Part shown: positions 48,485 to 59,100 of the stretch, in pieces | Layout: each line of letters opens with the position of its first letter | How positions within the stretch are numbered: position 1 is the first letter of the stretch | Assembly: GCA_963922205.1 (NCBI GenBank) | Contig: CAWUHX010000211.1 | Span: 372,001 to 436,000 of the forward strand | Direction: 5' to 3' | Source: Romanomermis culicivorax | Lineage: Eukaryota; Nematoda; Enoplea; Mermithida; Mermithidae | DNA: 64,000 nt | Notes under the pieces: generated by a model | Database searches by the model: none | The model's input: the letters and a program-made list of their open reading frames with translations, nothing else | What the model was told of the DNA's origin: nothing | Position numbers and translations under genes: made by a program

Positions 48485-49112
48485 TAACCAACATCTGCCA
48501 AATATACCTCCATAAACAACCCTTTCAGTTTGAAAGTTTCCAGGCATAGTCCTAACTTCCTGGACATGCTCAAAAATCTATCATTTAACTGGTCTCCTAC
48601 CTTCAGGACATCATAATAGTGACCATATGAAGACATAACTCTATGTTTGATATTCTTAATTAAGTCAAAGGCTTAGTTCTTCCTACCAGTTCCATTAACA
48701 TCCAGATTGCAACTAGATCACTAACCAAGTTGTATCCAACAATAAGCATGTCCAAATGTAGTAGCTCATGAATGAGCATCCATTCCTTCGATATGACTAC
48801 TGAAGTATCTACAATAAAGGTATCTCCAGTTACAGTCGAAAAACTAATAATTTGGTCTAACTCCTTTCCTAATGGGTTGTCAACCCCAGAAGTTGCAAAA
48901 ACTTTACATACGTACTCCTGTGTAACTTTTTCGGTGTCCAAACTGATGATTTGCTGGCCCTGAAACTGACTATCCTTCAGCATTTCGATCATCTCAGTGA
49001 CCTTACCAATTTGGCCATCTTGGGCTCCGTTAAATGCACAGGTACATTCCCAAGTTTATTGGGAACCAGCGTTCTAACTTGCCGACTCTAATGATGCATT
49101 TAACATTATAGT
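48485..49112 (-). pseudogene. Retroelement copy C: ORF3 exonuclease exon, truncated
   Basis: Starts at 49112 after TTTTTAG, reading DYNVK as in copy A. It has exonuclease motif I SLDTEKVTQEY and motif II GYNLVSDLVAIW (48660-48992). It continues to the region matching LYLADVG and stops at the deletion junction (48484), before motif III. Stops and frameshifts are present. Confidence 0.85.
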
Positions 49113-49777
49113 CTAAAAATTTGAAAAAATAATAAATAACTTTTAGAAAAATTATGTACTCTAACTGGACATTACAGACAAGGGCTATCCTTCACCACCA
49201 AAAGTAAGCACAAATAGCAACCAGGGGAAATATGAAAGTGCCAAATATATATTGGGTTAGTGTTGGCAGATAGTAAAAGTACAAATGCAGCCCTGACTTC
49301 TATCTTACTAGGGAGTACATGCACAGACCACCTGTATCCTCCATCATTTGACTGCTAGCCATCTCAATTCAAGGCCCAAAACGACCTATCCAATTGCCCA
49401 TTTGAGAACTTCCAATAATGAATTGAAAATGACCTACATGTTTACATAAATTTGAGAAAAACGAATTCATCACAATTCAAAACAATTTTGAAATTATCTA
49501 CCCAAAGACGACAATTTGCTACACTCTACTTCTTCTCTATCACTCAGACGAATTTATTCAATGCGCTAAATTTGTAGGAAAATTGTAAAGTTTTGCAAAA
49601 AGTCCAAATTTTTGCACTAAGGGCAGCTTTGCCAAGACTCATCACAAGTTTGATAGAAAAATTATGTACTCACTTTTTTTTGAAAATTGTTTAGGCTTTT
49701 CTTTAGACACCTGTGGGCTATGAGTTCTTGCTTTGCTCAATTTAGGGATAAATAAGTAAATAAGTTGGGTTTCTTAC

Positions 49778-49964
49778 CATTCACCAGAAAATACCGATTA
49801 TCTTGCTGCAGTTGCAGCTATTCCTAGGCCACCTGGGGGTCTATGACCATGTATTGCTTTGTGCAGCATTCGTTTGGCAGCCACAACATTTCTGGATCTT
49901 TATCAATAATTTCCCTCAAGTCCGCATTATCAATTTTGTAAAAATTTCTAAAAAACTGTAAGAG
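49778..49964 (-). pseudogene. Retroelement copy C: ORF3 5' exon
   Basis: Acceptor ATTTTTCAG/CTCTTA and donor AATG/GTAAGA at the same positions as copy A. The peptide contains FYKIDNADL, CCTKQYMVIDPQV and NRYFLVN, matching the copy A exon. One stop (after PQVA) interrupts it. The intron to 49113 is 665 bp. Confidence 0.75.
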
Positions 49965-50331
49965 CTGAAAAATGAACAAAGTTTTGGCTTGTGATACTCT
50001 TTGTCTCTTTTCACTCAAAACGCCCAAAATTTTCCAATTCTTCCAAATTATTCGCAGAATTGAGGGCAACATCTGAATGATTCCTCTAAAAAATTGGTTG
50101 GAATTGAAAAAGTTTGAAAAAATGAGCCATGAAAAATATTAAGATTTTGTGTTTTTTGCAAAAAGTGGTTTTTTACCAAGAATTTGTGAAAAATTAAGTA
50201 TTACACGAAACAAATTTACAAAATAATGATGAATACATCGTAAATATACAAAATAAACATGAATGAATACAATTTATACACACTCACAAAAATTTGGGGC
50301 AAAAAAATGGGGGGGGGGGGTAATCATACAC

Positions 50332-53147
50332 TCACACACACTGCACTATGTGCCATGGCAGTTTATAATTCTGAATTTTGGATTCTACAGTAAACTGTGT
50401 GTCGATCGATGACATGTTGTTAGACTGCAGCCATCTGCCAGTCTCATAGCAAAAGTGTTTCAACTGGCTCACAGATACAACCTGCTTTTTCAGCAGTTCT
50501 CTCCAATATGCCATTGTTAACACATTATCTGATAATCTGCTATTATCAGTAACCATATACAGTCCTTGCCACGGGAGTCCCAGTTTTTTCTGTTTATCGA
50601 CCTTCAGCAAAACCCAATCATTAACAGAACAATCATGAGCCTTTGCTTTTCAGTCAAAAAACTTTTTACTAGTTTCAGCAGCTTTTTTAATGTTTTCAGA
50701 AATTTTCTCTCAAGTTTGTTTTACACTTTCAGTTAATACATGCTTATAAGCCTCATAGTTCATTGGCAGAACTATATTTCTTGCAGCACCTATATTTATG
50801 CCAAAATTAGCTTCATGCCCTATCAACAAAGCAAATGGCAAACATTTTGTTGATGTATGAGGTGTGGCATCATAAGCAAAAACAACAGATTGAAGATATG
50901 TGTCCCATTTATCCGAATCTTCAATGGCAACTTTCCTCAACTGCTTTAACAAGGTTTGATTAAACCTTTCAATCATCCCATTTCCTTGGGGGTGATACGC
51001 AGAGGTGAAAATTTTTTGACATTCCAATAGTTTGCAAACTGACATCATCAAATCAGCTGTGAAGCATAAACCATTCTCACTCAACACATTAGTGTGGTTC
51101 CATGCCTGAACACAATGTTTTGCAGAAAACTGTCAACAATGGTTACAGCAGATTGATCTGGGATCATTTCTGCTTCTACCCATTTCCTAAAGTAATCTTG
51201 AAATACTATAACATATGGTCTGTTCTAACCCATGGGAGAAATTTCCACGATATCCACAGAGACTATGTCAAATGGTCGTCTAGGAATAATAAGGTTCGAT
51301 GGCGGTATTGTAGCCTTTCCAGGAATTGTAATTTGACATATTGGACAAAAGCTAATCTGACTCGGAACATCCTTTTCCATGTTCGGCCACCGGAATGGCT
51401 TTTTAATAATGGCCAGGGCCCTCTTGAACCCTTGGTGCTTCATCATGACCACACTGTGATACTGATATAAGACGGCTTTTTTGAGGACAGAGGGAAAAAC
51501 AATTTGATCCTCTGCCTCGCCAAAGGTCTCTCTATACAGTACTCCTTCTTCCACATAAAATCTACTTTGAGACTTCATAGTGCTGTTGACACATAGTTTC
51601 TTGAAGATCACCTTTAAATCTTGATCTTTTGCTTGTAATTGAGCCCTTAATCTATTTGAGACAAGCCCTTTCGGTTTTTTATCTTTAACTTGAGAGGCTT
51701 CCTCAAACTCTTTTGCCTTTGGCTCAAAAATTTGCTTCAGCTCACCTGATGGCTTTCCTTGCCACCAAGGGAGTTCCTTTTCCTCCTGTTGCAATTTTTT
51801 TGTCATCTGTCCTGTGACTACTGCCTCAATTTCATATTTCTCAGGTGCTTGATAATTATCAAATTCTGGAGAAAAATTAAGTTGAGTTTCATCTTCTGAA
51901 CAATAGTTTGAAGTTTCTTTAGCTGTGGTAATCTTCACAAGGGTAAACACTCCTACAGCTTCATCCACTTCATCTCCTCTGAGCCTCCAAAAGTGGTTAA
52001 CCAAAACTCTATGATTTTGGTTAGTAATATTGTCTTCAGAATGGGATTTTGATTCCTCTTTCTGGAATATGAGTTCCCACTTTGGCAGCAATTTTTCTTT
52101 TTGCTTGTCGGATTCTTCTTTCCTTGAAAGAAAATCTGCCATGGCATTTTGCCTGCCAGGCCCATACTTCAATTTATGATTGAACTGGCAAATGAATGTG
52201 TACCACCTTTTGAGTTCATCATTAGTCTGTGTGTTCGCCCTTATTGATAATAGTGGTTTGTGGTCAGTTTGTATTATGACCTTTTGGTCCAAAAGATAAT
52301 GTTTATAAATTTTAAGGTCATATACCACAGCTAAACCTTCCCTCTCAGTGGTGCACCATTTCCATTCTTCTGCCTGCAGTATTCTGCGATTATAGGCTAC
52401 AACCCAACATTCTGAGTCATTCTCCTGACATAGCACTGCTCTAAGTGCACTTCCACTAGCATCTATTTGAAGAACAAATCAGACGGATCCATATAAAAAC
52501 TATTTGAAGAACGAACCATCTAAAAGGAACTGAAGTCAATGCTATTTTGAGTTTTTCAAACCTTCCATAGTGCTGATCCATAACTTTCCATGTTCCCTTT
52601 TTTCCTGTCAATTTATACAAAGGCTCAGCTAGTGCTACTAAATCTAGTATAAATTTTTTACACCAATGAAGCATACCTAGGAATTTCTGCATTTTCTTAA
52701 CAGAATCCAGAAACCCAAAGTAAATTATAGCCTTAACCTCCTTTGGATCTGGATAAATTCCATTTGCATCCAAGATATGTCCTAAAGAATTGACTTGCTC
52801 GGGAAGAAATTCACATTTCTCTGGCTTAAGAGTCAATTTAGCTTTCCTCAAAGCTTGTAGCACCAATTTCAAATTCTCTAAGTGTTCCTCAAAATATAGA
52901 CTAGGCAAATTTTCTACACTAAATCTCCAAGGATTCTCTCCATCATCCTTTGAAATTCAGCAGGTGCATTCTTTAGCCCAAATGACATAACTTTAAATTG
53001 AAATTATCCTTCTTGACAAATAAAAGCTGTTCTCCTTGCTCTCTTTGTTCATGGGAACTTGCCAATGGCCTGATTTTAGATCCAATATTATGTAAAATTT
53101 GCCTTTACCAAGGCAATCTAAATAATCATCTGTTGTGTCTTGAATAA
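50332..53147 (-). pseudogene. pol: Retroelement copy C: RT, RNase H and integrase
   Basis: Minus strand from 53147: RT with LGKGKFYIILDLKSGHWQVP, broken near the frameshift at 52990. The RT end follows (52456-52908: KCEFLPEQVNSLGHI, FLGMLHWCKKF). The RNase H-integrase ORF (51225-52436) has TEREGLAVVYDL, QTDHKPLL, the zinc finger FCPICQ and SVDIVEIS. The remaining integrase lies at 50710-51087 (AYHPQGNGMIERFNQ) and the C-terminus at 50332-50610 (KLGLPWQGLY). Only a few frame breaks occur, so it is younger than copy B. RT upstream of 53147 is cut by element D. Confidence 0.88.
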
Positions 53148-53149
53148 TG

Positions 53150-53598
53150 ACTGGACTAAGTTGCAAATAGATTAGCCTTAGGACAATTGGTGAATATCCA
53201 ACTGGAATAATGGCTGGTAAATAACTAATTTTAATAAGGCTAACTAACACAACATGAATATATCTGAGCACTAAATAATATCCAAGTACCAAATAATACA
53301 ATTAATAAAATGAATGAATGTACAAAACAACACACCTTATATAGTATCACGGAAGATCACGAAATGTTCTAGAATCTTGTAGAATATAAAAGAATTTTAT
53401 AGAATATTATGGAAGGTTCTAGAACTTTCTGGTACAATGCAGTACACAAACTGTACCTGCACATCATGTCATGTGATCATACTGTAAGGTATGCATCACA
53501 TCATACTTGCACATCATGTCATGTGTTCATACTGTAAGGTATGCATCACATCGTACTTGTACATCATCTTAAGTGATCATACTGTAAGATATGTATCA
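53150..53598 (-). repeat. 3' LTR of gypsy element D
   Basis: On minus, the purine tract GGTGAGGAGGAG is followed by TGATACATATC at 53598, a typical polypurine tract/LTR border. The LTR contains 2.8 copies of a 50-bp repeat (53461-53599), probable U3 control elements, and a TATA box CTATATAAGG. The 3' limit near 53150 is inferred from where copy C RT resumes. Confidence 0.65.
53335..53344 (-). promoter_or_regulatory. TATA box in LTR of element D
   Basis: CTATATAAGG on minus, downstream of the 50-bp repeats, where a Ty3/gypsy LTR promoter would lie. Confidence 0.5.
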
Positions 53599-53599
53599 C
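53461..53599. repeat. 50-bp direct repeats in LTR of element D
   Basis: Three head-to-tail copies beginning ACATCATGTCATGTGATCAT; the last is shortened and more diverged. Confidence 0.85.
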
Positions 53600-53635
53600 T
53601 CCTCCTCACCAAAATTGATCCCCTCCATTAGGGTG

Positions 53636-55490
53636 TAAAATAATCTGGTGGTCCCCTTATTCTTGTGGATTGATGAACTGGTGTCTTTCCTGAAACTTGA
53701 TCTTGTTCAAGGTGAGTCTGATTGTCCAATTCTGTGGCTGGATCAATTTTCTTTGCTACTGGACTTTGCAGTCACTGTGGTTGAGGAAAAAGCCAGTGTG
53801 ATGCCATACTTTCTGACTGAATATTTGGTGGTTTGGACTGGTCCTTTCTAAACTGGTTCTGATGGCATCGAATTGGAATACCATTAACTAGGATGGCATA
53901 AGCCATTGATCCAATTTTCTTAATGACTTTGCCTTTGAGCCAGTTTGGACCTGATAAAAAGTTCTTTGTCCAAACCAATTCATTGATGCTGAACTTGCAC
54001 TTTTTGGCTTAAGGTGGTGTCTCCATGTTGGCTTCTGGGCTTGGAAGTATTCTGCCCAACTCTGTACAATGTTGCCATCCATGCTGTAGTTCAGCAGGTG
54101 ATTTTCCAGTGATTTGATTTGGTGTTGTTCTGTAGGTAATCAGGATTTGTTCCAAGGCATCATCGACATTGCTTCCTCCCCATAAAGCTTTTTCCATTGC
54201 TACTTTGAAAGTTTGGACAAAACATTCAGCCTCTCAATTTGAGGGGGAATGGAAAGGTGCTATTCTTAAATGCTTGATGCCTCTTTTCTTGCAAAAATCC
54301 TGGAATTGGCTGAATGTGAATTGCATTCCATTGTCAGAGACAATTGTTTCAGGTAAGCCTTCATCCATAATGATCTGCCTCAGCCTTTTTAGTATAGCCT
54401 CTGTCATAGTTGATGCCATCTTCTTCACAATAGGATACTTTGTGAATGCATCTATGGAAATGAACCACATGGCATTGTGAAATGGGCCAGCATAGTCGAT
54501 GTGGAGTCTTTGCATTGGCTTTGTAGCTTCAGACCACATTGAAAATTCTTATTTGGGGGCATTGGCTACTTTCTGACAAGCTTTACATCGTTGAACCATT
54601 TCTTCAATATTTTTGTCCATGTTCGGCCACCAACAATATTGTCTTACCAGGTGCTTGGTTCTTATGATTCCCCAATGAACTTTGTGCAGTTGCTGAAGAC
54701 TTGGCATTGAAGAGCTGCTGGGATGACAGCACGTGGTGAATTGTCACTTTCAAGAATGATGATTTCATCTTGAATCCTGAGTGATAATTGTTGGTTGAAG
54801 TATGGCCGTACTTGAGGCACACGGATTGATAATTTGTTTGGCCATCCATGACTAATGAATTGCTTAACTGTTCTCAAAATTGTATCTTTGCTGGTGCAAC
54901 TTGCCAATTTGACTTTGCTGATTGGCAATTCATTTGTGTTTTCGATGTTGACACAGTAGCAGGAAGATTCTTTGTTGTCAAATTCATCATCCGGGCCCAT
55001 CGGTAGGCATGAAATTGCATCTGCATTGCAATGGTTTGTCCTTGGCTGGAATCAAATTTCATAATTATATCTCATAAGAGCTATTGCCCATTGTTGGAGG
55101 TGTTGAATCATCATAACTGGCAGCTTCTTATTGGGACTGAAAATGGCTAATGGTGGCTTGTTGTCTGTGATCAGCTCAAATTTGCTTCCAAATGGGTATT
55201 GATGGAACTTTTTCACACCGAAAATGACTGAAAGTGCTTATTTTTCTACTTGACTGTAGGGCCTTTCATGGTTGTTTAGGGTCTTTGAAGCAAATGCAAT
55301 TGGCTTCTCAGATCCATCAGGATATTTGTATGAAATGACTGCTCCTATACCACATGATGAGGCATCTGTTGCAAGGAGGAATGACAATTCTGGCTGATAA
55401 TGAACCAGCCTTGTTCCTTCAACAATTTGATTCTTGAGTTGTTGAAAAACTTCCTCTTCTGACTTTGACCACTTGAAGGGCATGTCTTTC
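53636..55490 (-). pseudogene. pol: Unrelated Ty3/gypsy element D: RNase H and integrase
   Basis: Minus strand from the gap: RT-connection and RNase H (LLATDASSCGIGAVISY, ASKTLNNHERPYSQVEK, LITDNKPPLAIF), then integrase with YCWWPNMDKN-like zinc-finger end, RLHIDYAGPF and ETIVSDNGMQF. A stop follows before the Glu motif, then FVQTFKVAMEKALWGG and a C-terminal domain. It differs clearly from the A/B/C lineage. In-frame stops make it a pseudogene. Its 5' part is lost in the assembly gap. It lies within copy C, so it inserted later. Confidence 0.85.
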
Positions 55491-55590
55491 NNNNNNNNNN
55501 NNNNNNNNNNNNNNNNNNNNNNNNNNNNNNNNNNNNNNNNNNNNNNNNNNNNNNNNNNNNNNNNNNNNNNNNNNNNNNNNNNNNNNNNNN
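55491..55590. other. Assembly gap (100 N)
   Basis: A run of exactly 100 undetermined bases, a standard scaffold gap. Element D and copy A are joined across it only by the scaffold. Confidence 0.99.
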
Positions 55591-56183
55591 CCAGGTCCTT
55601 CAGGTGACGGCGACCTTGACCAATCCATTCGGCAGGGCACTCCCTTTCGGGCTACCGGAAACGATCACGAACGTAGTTCGGCCTGGACTTTGACGTCGAT
55701 CTGTGCCTAGATCCGGGGCGTCGCCGTTCCTCTTCTCCCATTTCCTGGTTTTTACAACCTCGGTGATGAGGTGCCCCAGGTGCGCTTCCTCCCCGGTCGG
55801 CCGCTCGCCACATCGCTCCGTCCAATACAAATCTACTCAGTAAAAAATATTTTGTATAAAATACTTCAGATCTACGAAATAAATTTATAAACGCAAAATA
55901 AAATTTCACGTCTTCATCTTTTTCAGGCCCTGAAAGTAAACAAGAAAAATACGAGGGCTGTACACGCCCGAAATAAGATGGACGGAAAGACGAATTTCGC
56001 CGGGCAACTTTTGGGCACCGGAAACGAGAAAAAGTTTAAAATTTAAAGCAACAATAAAACGAGATAATATATATATTTTTTTTGTATTTTGTATTTTATT
56101 TGTGTTTTTGTATTTTGTATTTTTGAAATAAAATTTGTACGAAATAACGAATTTTGGTCCAAAAAGTAAGCGGCTATATGAAA
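55591..56183 (-). other. Retroelement copy A: 3' noncoding / LTR-like region
   Basis: Following the ORF3 stop on minus is an A-rich trailer with repeated AAAATACAAAATACAAAAAC (56050-56150), then GC-richer DNA (55591-55830) homologous to 48300-48470 of copy C. It probably includes the start of the 3' LTR, truncated by the gap. Short ORFs here are not conserved. Confidence 0.5.
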
Positions 56184-59100
56184 TTATTGTTGCCCGCCGC
56201 CACCATAACCGCCGTATTGGAAGCTACCACGGCGAGGGTAGGGACCACCTCGAGCTCCACGACCCCTGAGGAATCCCCCAAAAACTCCTCGAGGTTGGGC
56301 CACACGAGGGGGTCCGCCCATCACCTGTCCTCTATACGGTTGCGGATTAACCATCTTAAAGGGTCTACCTTGACCCTGTCCCTGACCCCAGCCCCGGCCA
56401 TATCCCCCTCCAGTTCCCCTCTGGTACGAGCCCTGAGTGGAACTTACGGAAGATACTCCTGAAGCTGAGGTAGTGGACCTACCTTGGCTTTGTTGATTCG
56501 CATACGGTAATTTGAATACTCCAGGCTGGTGCCGACCCTGCGAGTGAGACGATTGTCGCGAGTGCTGGCTCCTAGTCCTGGATGCATCCCTAGGTTGTCT
56601 TTCCGTTAACATTGGAATCTTGAAGGGTTGCCCCTCCTCATCCTCTGCTTTCTGGAATTTACCAGAAAATTTCTGAACCATGTCCGACAACCTTCTCTTT
56701 GCTGCCATATCTACTGCAGTTTGTTGGTGTTCCTGCATTCGGTTGGCATACGCTTCCCTGAATGCAGTACTACCTTCTCCCCGCAGGTAGATAGAATAAT
56801 ACCTTTCCGTAACAAATGACTTGGCCCGTGCATCAATTGCACCAATATGTCTCGGGCCTAACTGCTGTTGTTCTAATTTTAGCAACACCATGGTACATAA
56901 GTATCTCACGGCTGCCATGACTATTTCCGCATCAAAATGATGAAACCAATTTGGCATGAACTTGAGCCAAATATATTCCCAAATGGGCTCAGGAACGTTT
57001 ACATGATCATACAGGAAACCACCTTGAACATCAAAGTGATCCCCGTAGTTCTCGTAAAGCTCCTCTACTCCATTATTCACTAATGCCCAGATGATTTGGT
57101 TCCTATTATCATCTGGCATATCCTGAGCAAAGAATTCGATCACCTCCGGTGTCGAAAAATCTATCCTTCCCTTCACCAAGGGAAACTTCTTATGGACGTC
57201 CCAGTAGTCTCTCAAAACAGAACTTAGGTACTCCAAAGTTACTTCCTTATCTCTACTTCTCTTGACCGATTTTGTCGGTTCCGACGTAGAGGGTTTAGAA
57301 ACAACTTTTTTCCCTGAAGCGCTGCTCTGGTCCTGCTGAGAGGTCTTATCAACCTTAGACACGGGCTTAGCCAAAGTACTTTTCGTCGTTGCACTTACCT
57401 GAGATGCAGACGATTTACTAGGTACTTTAGCCGAAGCAACCGTCGACTGCACCTGACTCGTAGAACTTTTGGTTCCAGGCATCAGGCTCGTCGGCGTAGT
57501 TCCAGTCTTGGATTTGGTTGAATCCGTCAATAAAGTTGTAGATCCTGCAAACTTCAAATCCACAGACGTAGAACTCCCTGTCTGTTCTCCTTCACCATCA
57601 CTGATTTCAATAACATCCTCTTCCTCTCTCTTTTTAGCCCTATTGGCCCTTCGGGCTAACTTTCGTCTTCCTAGTCTTTTAATTTGATCGTCCGTACGAC
57701 CTTCTGCTCTGAACTTTCTAACCTCTTCGGCAGTATACATACCTGGTATACCACCGTCCATACTTGGATCTCTGGGCGCTACTTGAACTGTCGGCGTAAC
57801 CTTGCTGACCGCAGGCTGGATGACCTGCGTACTAGAAGGTTGCACCGGCAATTTCGGGATATGATAAGCAGTAGGCGGCTTGGCTGGAGCTTGCACGACT
57901 GTAGGCGCTGCCAGAGGCGTCGGCTGCGCCGTAAAACCAGCCAATACTAGTTCCAGCTGCTTCTGCTGCTGATCTAATCTCGCTTTCTGCTCCGCAAGCT
58001 GCTTAGTAAAAATCTCTTTCTGTCTCTCGATTTCCTTTTCAGCTTGCTCCCTGAGCCTTGCTTCAATTTCCTCTATTGCTGGACTTGCAGCAATCGTTAT
58101 CAGATTGCTTTCATCCAACATCGGTTCTGCCCTGACATCCATTCCAGAAAATAAACTCTCTGTCTGATCTACTAATGAAGTTACCTGTGTTTCTTGATCA
58201 GGCTGTATCAACGATTCAACAGTGACCTCATTGTCCACTTCTAAATCGTCTCCTACCTGATTCAAGTCTATGGGGGTGTTGAGGTCTGCAGGTATCACCT
58301 GTAGCTGTGCTTTCGCCGCAACAGGCTCAGCCTGCATCCCCTGCACCTGATCCAAACTACTCATATCAACTCCAGATTGTTGACTCACCGTTGCGCTTAC
58401 CTCAGTGCCTGTAACCGGCACTGCTGGCTGCTTACCTATCGGCGTCACTACAACCTTATCGCCAATATGCGTAATCGTAAAACCTGGAGCATCGGACGGC
58501 AATACCGGCTCAAAAAATGGCGGCTCGTAACCTGGAACGTATTCCGGTTGATACGCTAAGACGCTCTTTTTCTGATTCTCCTTCGTTGCGTCCTCACTCA
58601 TATCTACTGGGTATCGCAAACCTGGAACTCTAACAGCTATCTGGCGGAAGTAAAACCTCTGATAGCAGTACGGATTATCTTTGTACTGCGGACACTCCGC
58701 CAAATGCTTCCTTTTATCTTCCGGTCTTTGCTCCCATGACTTTGTCTTGGGCCAAAATCGGATCGGCAGAAATCCGAAACGATTTCCCCAACATGTAATA
58801 GAATCGCCCTTGGTTGGCGTATGTACCTCTGTTACTGGAAGACTATTCAAAAATGATAAATACTGACCATACCTATCTCCCCTCCACAACATCTTCAAGA
58901 GTTGTTCCTTTCCCTCAGGGCTAAAGGATCTCAAATAGTTGTGGTCAAGGAGAGAGGTAAGGTACTCCTCTGCCTCCTCTCTGCAAGCTGGCCAAAACAA
59001 ATGAAACGTAAGCGGAACTTTATTACACACTGACTCCAAATTCTTAAAATTGTCCTCGATCAATATTTCAGAATAAGGAGCGATATCCATACTCCAGTGT

